A DNA stretch of 64,000 nucleotides from Candidatus Peribacterales bacterium. GTDB taxonomy: Bacteria > Patescibacteriota > Gracilibacteria > Peribacterales > Peribacteraceae. Both the position numbers and the translations under genes were made by a program. A model generated the notes under the pieces. It was given only the letters and a program-made list of their open reading frames with translations. It had not been told where the DNA came from and ran no database searches. Within the stretch, counting starts at the first letter, position 1. Every line of letters begins with the position of its first letter. The stretch spans positions 62,001 to 126,000 of the forward strand of contig JAGVDM010000001.1 in assembly GCA_020058765.1 (NCBI GenBank). Direction: 5' to 3'. Shown one piece after another: positions 50,911 through 58,062 of the stretch.

Positions 50911-51765
50911 ATGAATTTCGCTTGGCACATCATTACGCTCATCGCGATCCAAATGCCGGCGATACTCGGGTACAACTTCGTGTTCGGGAAAGGCAAAATC
51001 TTCCACTTCGGCCCGCTCGGCGTATCGCTCATTACCGCGTACGCATCGGTGCTCACACTGGTGCATACACAAAGCTTCGTCCTCTCATTCGTTGCCGGCT
51101 TGTGCGCCGCACTCCTCGTGTCGCTACTCTTCGCGTGGCTATCGTTCCGGCTAGAAGCAGACGGGCTTGGTGTAATTTCTCTCGCTGTGCACCTTGGTCT
51201 CATGGCTGTGGTGTTGAATTCGAACGTGCTCACCCGGGGTGCACTCGGTATACCTGGAGTGAAGCGTATGGCGTTCTTGCAGTCCGTGAGCGACTTCGCC
51301 ATTTTTAGTGGCGTCATTGCCGTCATCGCTATCATCGCGGCGTATTTCCTCAATCGCAGTGCCTTCGGCCGGCGTCTTTCCGCGCTTGCGGAGCACAATT
51401 GGTATGCCGAGGCCGTAGGTGTGAACCGGCGCCACACACATACATGGGCGTTCGTCATTGCGGCGATTGGATCTACATTCAGCAATTTTCTTTTTCCGCA
51501 GTACCTCACGCTCCTCCATCCCAGCGATTACCAATTCCATTCGTTCGTCTTCTACATCATGGTGATTGTGGCCGGGAATCCGGGGAGCGTTCTTGGTGTG
51601 GCTACCTCCACAGCGCTACTCATGATCCTGAAGGAATCCATCCGCTTCATTGCATTACCTGCAGCCATGATTGGCCCGGTGCGGCTCATGCTATTTGGTG
51701 CGGTACTCTTCGCCGCGGTGTGCTGGAGGCGAGACACGCTCTTTCCGCCGAAGCGCGAAGTGTAG
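50911..51765 (+). CDS. livM: Branched-chain amino-acid type ABC transporter permease LivM
   Basis: 284 residues with about eight to nine membrane helices. Features: NFAWHIITLIAIQMPAILGYNFVFGKGKIFHFG at the N terminus, the family-like substitution of the usual GxxGxxSLG motif, the EAA-like loop FGRRLSALAEHNWYAEAVGVN, and GNPGSVLGVATSTALLMILKESIRF. Shorter than many LivM proteins and lacking the C-terminal extension. No livF follows; uvrB begins 70 bp downstream. Confidence 0.92.
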   Translation: MNFAWHIITLIAIQMPAILGYNFVFGKGKIFHFGPLGVSLITAYASVLTLVHTQSFVLSFVAGLCAALLVSLLFAWLSFRLEADGLGVISLAVHLGLMAVVLNSNVLTRGALGIPGVKRMAFLQSVSDFAIFSGVIAVIAIIAAYFLNRSAFGRRLSALAEHNWYAEAVGVNRRHTHTWAFVIAAIGSTFSNFLFPQYLTLLHPSDYQFHSFVFYIMVIVAGNPGSVLGVATSTALLMILKESIRFIALPAAMIGPVRLMLFGAVLFAAVCWRRDTLFPPKREV

Positions 51766-51834
51766 TGTGCAAATCCACAGAACTTTACAGAGAATTGCTG
51801 GAGCGAAACGCTGTTGTGGGTACAATCAACCGAC

Positions 51835-53814
51835 ATGTCCAAATCCAATCAGTTCAGGCTCGTTTCCCAGTTCTCCCCTACCGGTGATCAGCCGGAGGCA
51901 ATCAAGAAACTGGTTGAGGGAATCCAGGCAGGAGAGCGGCACCAAACACTCCTCGGCGCTACGGGCACAGGCAAAACATTTGCCATGGCCAACATCGTGG
52001 CGCAACTGCAGCGCCCCACGCTGGTACTTGCGCACAACAAAACACTCGCTGCACAGCTCTGCAGTGAGTTCCAAAGTTTCTTCCCAGACAACGCAGTTTC
52101 GTACTTCGTATCGTACTACGATTACTACCAACCAGAGGCGTACTTGCCCACGACTGACACGTATATCGAGAAAGATGCGAGCATCAACGAGGAGATCGAA
52201 AAATTCCGTCATGCAGCTACGCACAACCTCCTCAAGCGTCGGGATGTGCTCATCGTTGCATCTGTATCCTGCATTTACGGTCTGGGCGACGTGGAAGACT
52301 ACGAAGCGCTCGCCATTACCCTCAAGAAAGGTGACCCTATCCAACGCGACAAGTTTCTTCGCCGCCTAACGGACATCCAGTATCGCCGTTCCGGTATGGA
52401 CTTCAAGCAGGGCATGGTGCACGTGCTCGGAGATACAGTGGAAGTGTTTCCACCCGGCGGTGACACGGTGTTTCGTATCGAGATGCCGTTTGATGAAGTG
52501 GAAACGATCCAAGAAGTAGACTGCTTCACCGGCGAATTGCTGCAGGATCTCGACGAAGTCATCATCTTCCCTGCATCGCATAACGTCACCACACAAGAAA
52601 AGATTCAGCGCGCATGCAGCTTGATCCTGGATGACATGGCGATCCGCGAAAAGGAACTGCTCGCTGCAGGTGAACTCGCCAAAGCAGAGCGCATTCGTCA
52701 GCGCACAGAATACGACGTCGAAATGCTCAAAGAGACGGGGTACTGCACCGGTATCGAAAACTACATTCGCTATCTAAACGATCAGCCGCCGGGCACTCCG
52801 CCAAGTACGCTCCTCGATTACTTTCCGGAGGACTTCCTCATGTTCATCGACGAATCGCACATCAGCATCCCGCAGGTGGGCGGTATGCATGAGGGCAATC
52901 GCAGCCGCAAGCAAACGCTTATCGACTATGGCTTCCGTTTGCCTAGCTCGCACGACAACCGCCCCCTCAAATTCAATGAATTTGAATCGCGCATAAAGCA
53001 GGCGGTGTATGTATCCGCTACACCAGGGCCATACGAGTACAAGCACACGCCCAAAAACCGCATTGTTGAGCAGATCATCCGTCCTACGGGGCTCGTTGAT
53101 CCAGTGGTGATCGTGAGGCCGAGCAAGAATCAGGTAGATGATCTCACGGCAGAAATTCATGCGACGATCGCGCGCAAGGAGCGCGTGCTGCTCACCACAC
53201 TCACCAAGAAGAGCGCAGAGGATTTCACCAAGTACCTGCAAGATGCAGGATTCAAAGTGCGGTATCTCCATAGCGATATCGAAACACTCGAGCGCATCGA
53301 AATTCTGCGGCAGCTCCGCATAGGAGACATCGATATCCTCGTGGGTATTAACCTGCTGCGCGAAGGTCTCGATCTCCCAGAAGTGAGCTTCATTGGCATC
53401 CTCGATGCCGATAAGCAGGGCTTCCTCCGCTCACGGGATGCGCTCATCCAAACTATTGGGCGCGCAGCGCGCAACGTGAACGGCCACGTCACGCTCTACG
53501 CAGATAAAATGACCGATGCCATGAAGGCGGCAATGGGCGAAACGGAACGCCGTCGCACCATCCAGGAGGCGTACAACAAGAAGCATGGCATTACGCCTCA
53601 AAGCATTATCAAGGCTGTGCACGACATTGCCGAGGAGGGCAAAAAATTGGAACTCCGCCGCCCCAAGCGGGATCACAGCAAGATCCCGCAGGACGAAAAG
53701 AAGCGGCTCATGGAGGAGCTGGAGCTGCAGATGGAGATTGCCGCGCAGAACCTAGAATTCGAAAAAGCAGCCGATTTGCGCGACGAAGTCGAGCTCCTAC
53801 GGAGGGGAAAATAG
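51835..53814 (+). CDS. uvrB: Excinuclease ABC subunit B
   Basis: About 659 residues. The DNA-damage recognition helicase of nucleotide excision repair. Walker A GATGTGKT (41-48), the beta-hairpin segment YFVSYYDYYQPEAYLP, DE-type motif FIDESHISIPQ, helicase motifs V/VI (GINLLREGLDLPEVS, QTIGRAARN), and the C-terminal UVR domain (MEIAAQNLEFEKAADLRDEVELL) that binds UvrC. TACAAT at 51821-51826 lies 8 nt before ATG 51835. uvrA and uvrC are not in the window. Confidence 0.97.
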   Translation: MSKSNQFRLVSQFSPTGDQPEAIKKLVEGIQAGERHQTLLGATGTGKTFAMANIVAQLQRPTLVLAHNKTLAAQLCSEFQSFFPDNAVSYFVSYYDYYQPEAYLPTTDTYIEKDASINEEIEKFRHAATHNLLKRRDVLIVASVSCIYGLGDVEDYEALAITLKKGDPIQRDKFLRRLTDIQYRRSGMDFKQGMVHVLGDTVEVFPPGGDTVFRIEMPFDEVETIQEVDCFTGELLQDLDEVIIFPASHNVTTQEKIQRACSLILDDMAIREKELLAAGELAKAERIRQRTEYDVEMLKETGYCTGIENYIRYLNDQPPGTPPSTLLDYFPEDFLMFIDESHISIPQVGGMHEGNRSRKQTLIDYGFRLPSSHDNRPLKFNEFESRIKQAVYVSATPGPYEYKHTPKNRIVEQIIRPTGLVDPVVIVRPSKNQVDDLTAEIHATIARKERVLLTTLTKKSAEDFTKYLQDAGFKVRYLHSDIETLERIEILRQLRIGDIDILVGINLLREGLDLPEVSFIGILDADKQGFLRSRDALIQTIGRAARNVNGHVTLYADKMTDAMKAAMGETERRRTIQEAYNKKHGITPQSIIKAVHDIAEEGKKLELRRPKRDHSKIPQDEKKRLMEELELQMEIAAQNLEFEKAADLRDEVELLRRGK

Positions 53815-53827
53815 GCGTACAGTGTTC

Positions 53828-53855
53828 TTGACAATTGTTAATTAAAGTTTACGAT
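53828..53855 (+). promoter_or_regulatory. Promoter of the Tyr-rich secreted protein gene
   Basis: Consensus TTGACA (53828-53833), a 16-bp AT-rich spacer and TACGAT (53850-53855). Leader of about 25 nt. Confidence 0.7.
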
Positions 53856-53885
53856 AGCACCCATTTGTCTCTCACACCCTATCGT

Positions 53886-54305
53886 ATGCGTCTGATTGTT
53901 GTGTTCTCCCTGGTTGTATCGCTCGCCGTCCCCGGTGTGGCGGATGCTGCGTCGTACTACCTCAATCGCTACGAAGATGGCGAAATTACGCGTTACGGCA
54001 GCCCAGACTGGTATTCCGACATTCTCTACACGTCTCCGCTAAGCGTAACGCCATACCGCACGACAACGCACGCATTGCACCCGTACTACAGAAACAGCTA
54101 CTACACCCGCACGCTCCCTAGCAAGAAGATCACGCGGCCAGAATTCTACCGGTACCTCGAGGATCTGTATTACCAGAACCTGCTCACCGGTAATGCTTCG
54201 CCACAACTACAGCGTGAAGCACCGCTCAACCTGCGTTGCCCAAACTACGCCGTTCGCCGCGAGAGCTACCGCATGCCTCGTGAGTTCCTAGGGTGCACGA
54301 ACTAA
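53886..54305 (+). CDS. Secreted Tyr/Arg-rich protein of unknown function
   Basis: About 139 residues. A clear signal peptide (MRLIVVFSLVVSLAVPGVADA) is followed by an unusual mature part very rich in Tyr, Arg and Leu (SYYLNRYEDGEITRY, HPYYRNSYYTRTL, RYLEDLYYQN) with a pair of cysteines near the end. No family recognised. ATG 53886 places the signal peptide at the N terminus. A near-consensus promoter suggests good expression; the stop overlaps galU by 4 bp. Confidence 0.75.
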   Translation: MRLIVVFSLVVSLAVPGVADAASYYLNRYEDGEITRYGSPDWYSDILYTSPLSVTPYRTTTHALHPYYRNSYYTRTLPSKKITRPEFYRYLEDLYYQNLLTGNASPQLQREAPLNLRCPNYAVRRESYRMPREFLGCTN

Positions 54306-55138
54306 TTCCCTATTGATTCAAATACCTTGAGCGCCCGAGCATAGCCCTCGGGTGTTCCAGTATCTACGCGCGTGCCGTCGCAGGCATAGCCGTACATCGG
54401 CATGCCGGCAGCCAGCTGTGCAATGAGTGCATCGATCAAGCGAATTTCTCCGCCATGGCTGCCTTGTACGGTCGGGAGTACATCAAAGGTGGATCGTGGA
54501 ATGATGTAGCGGCCTACGATACCTAGTGTGGATGGCGCGTCTTTTGGATCGGGCTTTTCCACCATCTCGCTTACGATCTTGAGCCGCGGATCTGTTGGAT
54601 CTTCACCGCGTATGCCCACAATGCCATATCTATTGGTGTTCTCACGCGGGACGTTCTCTAGCGCCACAATCGCTCCTTCGCCCTTGGCATGGTGTTCAAA
54701 TACCTCCTTGAGCTGGGCAATGCCGGGCTTTGCTCCGGTAAAGAGGTCATCACCGAAAAGCACAGCAACATAGTCGCTTTGCACCCAATCCTTCGCCTGC
54801 AGGATTGCGTGGCCATCACCAAGTTGATCGCGTTGGTACACGGTATGGAAGTTGAGCTTGCTGTACCGCTTCAGTGGTTCGATGAGTGAGTGCTTCCCTC
54901 GTCGCTTCAATTCTTCTTCCAATGCAGGGTCGTCATAAAAGTATTCGGGGATTTTCTCCTTCCCTTTGCTGATCACAAAACAAATATCTTCGATGCCCGC
55001 GGCCATACACTCATCCACAATGTGCGCGATGATTGGCTCCTTCCCCAGGGGGAGTAATTCCTTTGGCACTACCTTCGTCCAAGGAAGAAATCGTGTGCCA
55101 AGACCCGCTACGGGAAGGATTGCCTGGGTGATCTTCAT
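54302..55138 (-). CDS. galU: UTP-glucose-1-phosphate uridylyltransferase
   Basis: About 278 residues. Makes UDP-glucose from UTP and glucose 1-phosphate. Motifs: the nucleotide-binding AILPVAGLGTRFLP, KVVPKELLPLGKEPIIAHIVDE, QRDQLGDGHAILQA, FGDDLFTG, and the C-terminal RVDTGTPEGYARAL. ATG 55138 begins MKITQAILP. UDP-glucose can feed the glycosyltransferase and sugar transferase enzymes elsewhere in the window. Confidence 0.96.
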   Translation of the reverse strand: MKITQAILPVAGLGTRFLPWTKVVPKELLPLGKEPIIAHIVDECMAAGIEDICFVISKGKEKIPEYFYDDPALEEELKRRGKHSLIEPLKRYSKLNFHTVYQRDQLGDGHAILQAKDWVQSDYVAVLFGDDLFTGAKPGIAQLKEVFEHHAKGEGAIVALENVPRENTNRYGIVGIRGEDPTDPRLKIVSEMVEKPDPKDAPSTLGIVGRYIIPRSTFDVLPTVQGSHGGEIRLIDALIAQLAAGMPMYGYACDGTRVDTGTPEGYARALKVFESIGN

Positions 55139-55181
55139 AGGCCGAAGCATAGCATTTTTGGGCATTTTCTACGAATTGCAA

Positions 55182-55203
55182 TTTTGGCTTCGTAGAGCCA
55201 AAA
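55182..55203. repeat. Inverted repeat TTTTGGCT/AGCCAAAA (copy A)
   Basis: TTTTGGCT (55182-55189), a 6-base loop and AGCCAAAA (55196-55203). It is flanked on both sides by related GCATTTTTTGGG-type segments (about 55152 and 55210). It lies in the 170-bp space between galU and the promoter at 55252. A related element occurs at 63676-63718. Confidence 0.7.
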
Positions 55204-55251
55204 AATAGAGCATTTTTTGGGTGCATCCTACAGATGGCTTCGTGACGCCAC

Positions 55252-55281
55252 TTTACAGGCATACCCTTTGTACGCTACAAT
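55252..55281 (+). promoter_or_regulatory. Promoter of the basic-tail protein gene
   Basis: TTTACA (55252-55257), an 18-bp spacer and TACAAT (55276-55281). Predicted leader of about 21 nt without a Shine-Dalgarno motif. Confidence 0.6.
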
Positions 55282-55308
55282 GGCCGGAAACCTTTCACAC
55301 AAATTCCT

Positions 55309-55722
55309 ATGACCACTTCTCAAGGACTCGCTGTTGTGCAGAACCTTTACCTGCTGCAGATCGACTTGCGCCGCTGCCTAGACGGCGACCTCTCCGACCC
55401 AGCCCAGCGCCGCGAAGCGCAGGCACGGGTGAAGGAATTCTCCACGCTCCTCAAGCAAGCCGACTGGCGCTACATGGGCGGAGAAGATGTGCTGATGAGT
55501 TTGCAGGACATGGAGAAGGAATTCCGTGAGAAGATCGTTGCTCGTGCATCTGCACGCAAAGCGATGCCTCGTGTTGCTACAAGACGTGCTGTGCAGGCCG
55601 TGGTAAAGAAGGCCACTACTCGCCCGTCTGCAAAAGTGCGCACTGCAAAACCGGTACAGGCGAAGAAGGTCACCAAGAAGCCGGCTCGCAAGTCGCCCGC
55701 TCGTAAAACAAAGCGTCGCTAA
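55309..55722 (+). CDS. Small protein with histone-H1-like basic tail
   Basis: 137 residues. The N-terminal 75 residues are helical (LAVVQNLYLLQIDLRRCLDG, EAQARVKEFSTLLKQADW). The C-terminal 60 residues are rich in Lys, Ala, Arg, Thr and Pro (RAVQAVVKKATTRPSAKVRT, VTKKPARKSPARKTKRR), like bacterial histone-H1-like or topoisomerase tail regions that bind DNA or RNA non-specifically. The last codons overlap the convergent Hsp20 gene by 4 bp. A role as nucleoid-associated or RNA-binding protein is inference from composition. Confidence 0.78.
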   Translation: MTTSQGLAVVQNLYLLQIDLRRCLDGDLSDPAQRREAQARVKEFSTLLKQADWRYMGGEDVLMSLQDMEKEFREKIVARASARKAMPRVATRRAVQAVVKKATTRPSAKVRTAKPVQAKKVTKKPARKSPARKTKRR

Positions 55723-56198
55723 ATCCCCTCACTAATGCGCACGATCTTTACGCGCTCCTCTTTGGGGATGAGGATCTTCAGCACGCAGTCTTTTGAGAAT
55801 GTTGCTTTCACTTTCCGTGGATCCACACTGCAAGGCATGGTGACACTGCGGGAGAAGTCGCCCCAGAAACACTCCTGCAAATAGAATTGATTCTCAGGAA
55901 TCGTATCGTTGTTTTTTCGTGATCCGCGAATGGTCACAACGCGATCATCTACTTCGATATCCAAGTCACTCATGCGTACTCCGGCAATCGGTGCGCGAAT
56001 GATGTAGTAGTCATCCTGCTCGTAAATATCCACCGCAATCTGACCCATCGGGCGTTGTGCAGGAGGAGGGGGTGGAGCGTTTTGTGGTACTGCTGGAGCC
56101 ACATTTTGCCAATTCTGCGGCTCGGGCAATTCGGTCAATTGCGTTGACTCTTGTGGTGGCCCGAAGGAGAAAATTCCGTGAAATGGCGAAGGGCTCAT
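55719..56198 (-). CDS. Small heat-shock protein (Hsp20/alpha-crystallin)
   Basis: 159 residues. The N-terminal 50 residues are Pro/Gln-rich; the alpha-crystallin domain (about 52-150) shows IAVDIYEQDDYYIIRAPIAG, VDDRVVTIRGSRK, FYLQECFWGDFSRSVTMPCSVD and VKATFSKDCVLKILIPK (the A-x-x-x-n-GVL-like motif with C in place of G). An ATP-independent holdase chaperone. A TAGGAT hexamer lies a few bases upstream of the ATG. No CIRCE element is seen. Confidence 0.92.
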   Translation of the reverse strand: MSPSPFHGIFSFGPPQESTQLTELPEPQNWQNVAPAVPQNAPPPPPAQRPMGQIAVDIYEQDDYYIIRAPIAGVRMSDLDIEVDDRVVTIRGSRKNNDTIPENQFYLQECFWGDFSRSVTMPCSVDPRKVKATFSKDCVLKILIPKEERVKIVRISEGI

Positions 56199-56301
56199 TT
56201 CACTCTATCCTACAGAAAGCGCTTGCAGATGTGCAAAAATGATTACTCGCGTGTTCGTGCAAGTTGTTGTTGATTCATCTTCCAGGTTTTCATCTGTGTG
56301 C

Positions 56302-56330
56302 TTGACCGTTCGTGTACATCTTCGTACGAT
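56302..56330 (+). promoter_or_regulatory. Promoter of the leader-peptide/attenuator transcript
   Basis: TTGACC (56302-56307), a 17-bp spacer and TACGAT (56325-56330). The predicted start near 56337 is 4 nt before the ATG of a 17-codon ORF. Confidence 0.7.
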
Positions 56331-56340
56331 TGTAATCGTC

Positions 56341-56394
56341 ATGCAGCGTTTGTCTCTCATCGTCGCTCTTCTCGTCGTCCCGCCCAAGGGATAG
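56341..56394 (+). CDS. Candidate leader peptide rich in Leu/Val (17 aa)
   Basis: A 17-codon ORF, MQRLSLIVALLVVPPKG, containing four Leu, three Val and one Ile, and a Pro-Pro-Lys near the end. It begins about 10 nt after a promoter -10, the same spacing seen at other genes here. Its stop codon (56392-56394) overlaps the 5' arm of an antiterminator-like stem. Composition and position match classical attenuator leaders, though it may be fortuitous. Confidence 0.5.
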   Translation: MQRLSLIVALLVVPPKG

Positions 56395-56445
56395 AGGTGC
56401 GCCGTTGTCGACTTCCATGCAGCACCTCTCCCCGAGGTGCTTTTT
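56393..56445 (+). terminator. Mutually exclusive hairpins with terminator (attenuator-like)
   Basis: AGAGGTGC (56393-56400) can pair with GCACCTCT (56422-56429). The same GCACCTC can instead pair with GAGGTGC (56434-56440) across a TCCCC loop, followed by TTTTT, forming an intrinsic terminator. The two folds exclude each other. The element lies 22 bp before the gene at 56467. Confidence 0.75.
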
Positions 56446-56466
56446 GTCTCTATTCCCCTCATCATC

Positions 56467-56907
56467 ATGGTGCACCTGGACACCACAGAACTGGGCACAA
56501 CTCACGCTCCCGCTCCTGCAGAAGCAGAGCAAATCAGTGCCATAGAAGCACAAACAGAAGCCGCTTCTCACGAAGCGTGGCGCCTGACTACTTCCATTTC
56601 CCGAATGGAGACTCGGCACTACCGCGAACGTGCGCAGGAGGTGCTCAAAAATGTGGGGAACGGCAAACCGCTCTTTAATGTAGTGGACTACATCACTGTG
56701 AGCGAGCAGCCGCAGGCGGCTCCAGATGCAGAGGATCCACGCGAGCAAACCGGTACGCTCATTCGTGTGCGTACAACACTGTCTGGCGTTTGGCGCGAGC
56801 AGTGGATACCTACGCCCTTCAGCGATCGTGAGCGCGTAGCAGCACAATCCGCCGATATGGTACGCAGTATGGCGCACTCGTTACTTGGGTCGCAGCAGGA
56901 AGCGTAA
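56467..56907 (+). CDS. Unknown soluble protein downstream of the attenuator
   Basis: About 146 residues from ATG 56467; upstream in-frame starts lie in the terminator. Glu/Ala/Gln-rich and helical, with no signal peptide or membrane helix (EAEQISAIEAQTEAASHEAW, RHYRERAQEVLKNVGNGKPL). The central part looks beta-like (TGTLIRVRTTLSGVWREQWI). No family recognised. It is followed closely by uppP, so the attenuator may control both. Confidence 0.65.
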   Translation: MVHLDTTELGTTHAPAPAEAEQISAIEAQTEAASHEAWRLTTSISRMETRHYRERAQEVLKNVGNGKPLFNVVDYITVSEQPQAAPDAEDPREQTGTLIRVRTTLSGVWREQWIPTPFSDRERVAAQSADMVRSMAHSLLGSQQEA

Positions 56908-56947
56908 GAGTGTTGTAGTCACGCATGCACTTGGTCGGTATCCTCTC

Positions 56948-57748
56948 GTGGTGACCCACGTACACGCATTGTTCCTCGGTGTCCTACAAGGACTCACAGA
57001 GTTCCTGCCTGTTTCCAGCTCTGGGCATTTGGTTCTTGCAGAAACGTTCCTGCAGTTACCTATCGCCGAGCGGGATCTTCTTGGGTTTGACGTGCTCCTG
57101 CACGCGGCAACGGCGCTCGCATTGCTGCTGTGCTACGCGAAGATGTGGTGGAAGATCGGCAGGTCTGCATTCGTGCCTGATCCGCAGCATCGTCGGCTGC
57201 TTGGTCTGCTCATTCTTGCCACCATCCCAGGGGCGGTTGCGGGAGTGCTGCTCGATGACTGGATCGCCGAATACACCCGATCAGTAACAGTGGTGGCAAT
57301 TGCCCTTATGGGCACCGCAACAATGCTGATACTTTCCGCGTTCGGCCGCGGCAACGGAGGTGTGCATACGATTTCGGTGCGACAAGCGATGATGATTGGT
57401 GTTGCACAGGCATGCGCACTCGTACCAGGTTTATCCCGCTCAGGTCTTACCATTAGCGTCGGGCAGCTTTCCGGTCTGGCTCGTCGTGAGGCACTCGACT
57501 TTTCCTTCCTCATGGCATTCCCCATCATTGTTGGCGCGAGTGCCATGACTGGCATTGATGTGCTTCGTGGAGAGGTGCAACTGCCACCACTCTTCATATC
57601 CATCACGGGATTCATCGCCTCGTTCGTCGTCAGCATTCTCGCAATTTTTTCACTGCGGAGATTCGTCGTAAAATTCAGCCTGGCATGGTTTGCCTTGTAT
57701 CTCTTCCCTGCAGCTATAGCTCTGTTGGTCGCCAGCCGCGGTCTATGA
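56948..57748 (+). CDS. uppP: Undecaprenyl-diphosphatase UppP (BacA family)
   Basis: About 266 residues, polytopic. Recycles undecaprenyl pyrophosphate to the monophosphate carrier used for peptidoglycan and surface glycans. Motifs: LFLGVLQGLTEFLPVSSSGHLVL near the N terminus (catalytic Glu/Ser/His region) and ACALVPGLSRSGLTISVG later (the PGxSRSG motif). GTG start chosen at 56948; a second GTG follows at 56951. It would work with MurA-dependent wall synthesis and the sugar transferase at 20.8 kb. Confidence 0.93.
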   Translation: MVTHVHALFLGVLQGLTEFLPVSSSGHLVLAETFLQLPIAERDLLGFDVLLHAATALALLLCYAKMWWKIGRSAFVPDPQHRRLLGLLILATIPGAVAGVLLDDWIAEYTRSVTVVAIALMGTATMLILSAFGRGNGGVHTISVRQAMMIGVAQACALVPGLSRSGLTISVGQLSGLARREALDFSFLMAFPIIVGASAMTGIDVLRGEVQLPPLFISITGFIASFVVSILAIFSLRRFVVKFSLAWFALYLFPAAIALLVASRGL

Positions 57749-57768
57749 TATTTCCCGTAGAACATGTC

Positions 57769-57796
57769 TTGCTTCCGACGATTCTGTGAGTAGAAT
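57769..57796 (+). promoter_or_regulatory. Promoter of the XRE regulator gene
   Basis: TTGCTT (57769-57774), a 16-bp spacer and TAGAAT (57791-57796). Confidence 0.55.
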
Positions 57797-57837
57797 GCGC
57801 CCACTCGGTTCCTGTAGCTTTTTTCTCCTTCGAACGC

Positions 57838-58062
57838 ATGTCCGGTCCGATCCTCAACAACAACATCCGCCGTCTGCGTTTCGATAAGCATATGACGCAG
57901 GAGGAGCTTGCACTGCGCACGGGCGTAAGCCGCCAAACCATCATGAGCATTGAACGTGGCCAGACCAATCCATCCGTGCTGCTTGCCTACAAGATTTCTG
58001 CTGCATTGGAGGTGCCAATCACCGAAGTATTCGCAATGGAAGGCAACCTCGCACCAGTGTAA
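57838..58062 (+). CDS. Small XRE-family helix-turn-helix regulator
   Basis: 74 residues, one HTH_3 domain: NNIRRLRFDKHMTQEELALRTGVSRQTIMSIERGQTNPSVLLAYKISAAL. This is the Cro/C1-like fold in its minimal form, common as a stand-alone regulator. The last 76 bp overlap the 3' end of recJ on the other strand, and its terminator (58089-58110) lies inside recJ. Its target is unknown; autoregulation is typical. Confidence 0.92.
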   Translation: MSGPILNNNIRRLRFDKHMTQEELALRTGVSRQTIMSIERGQTNPSVLLAYKISAALEVPITEVFAMEGNLAPV

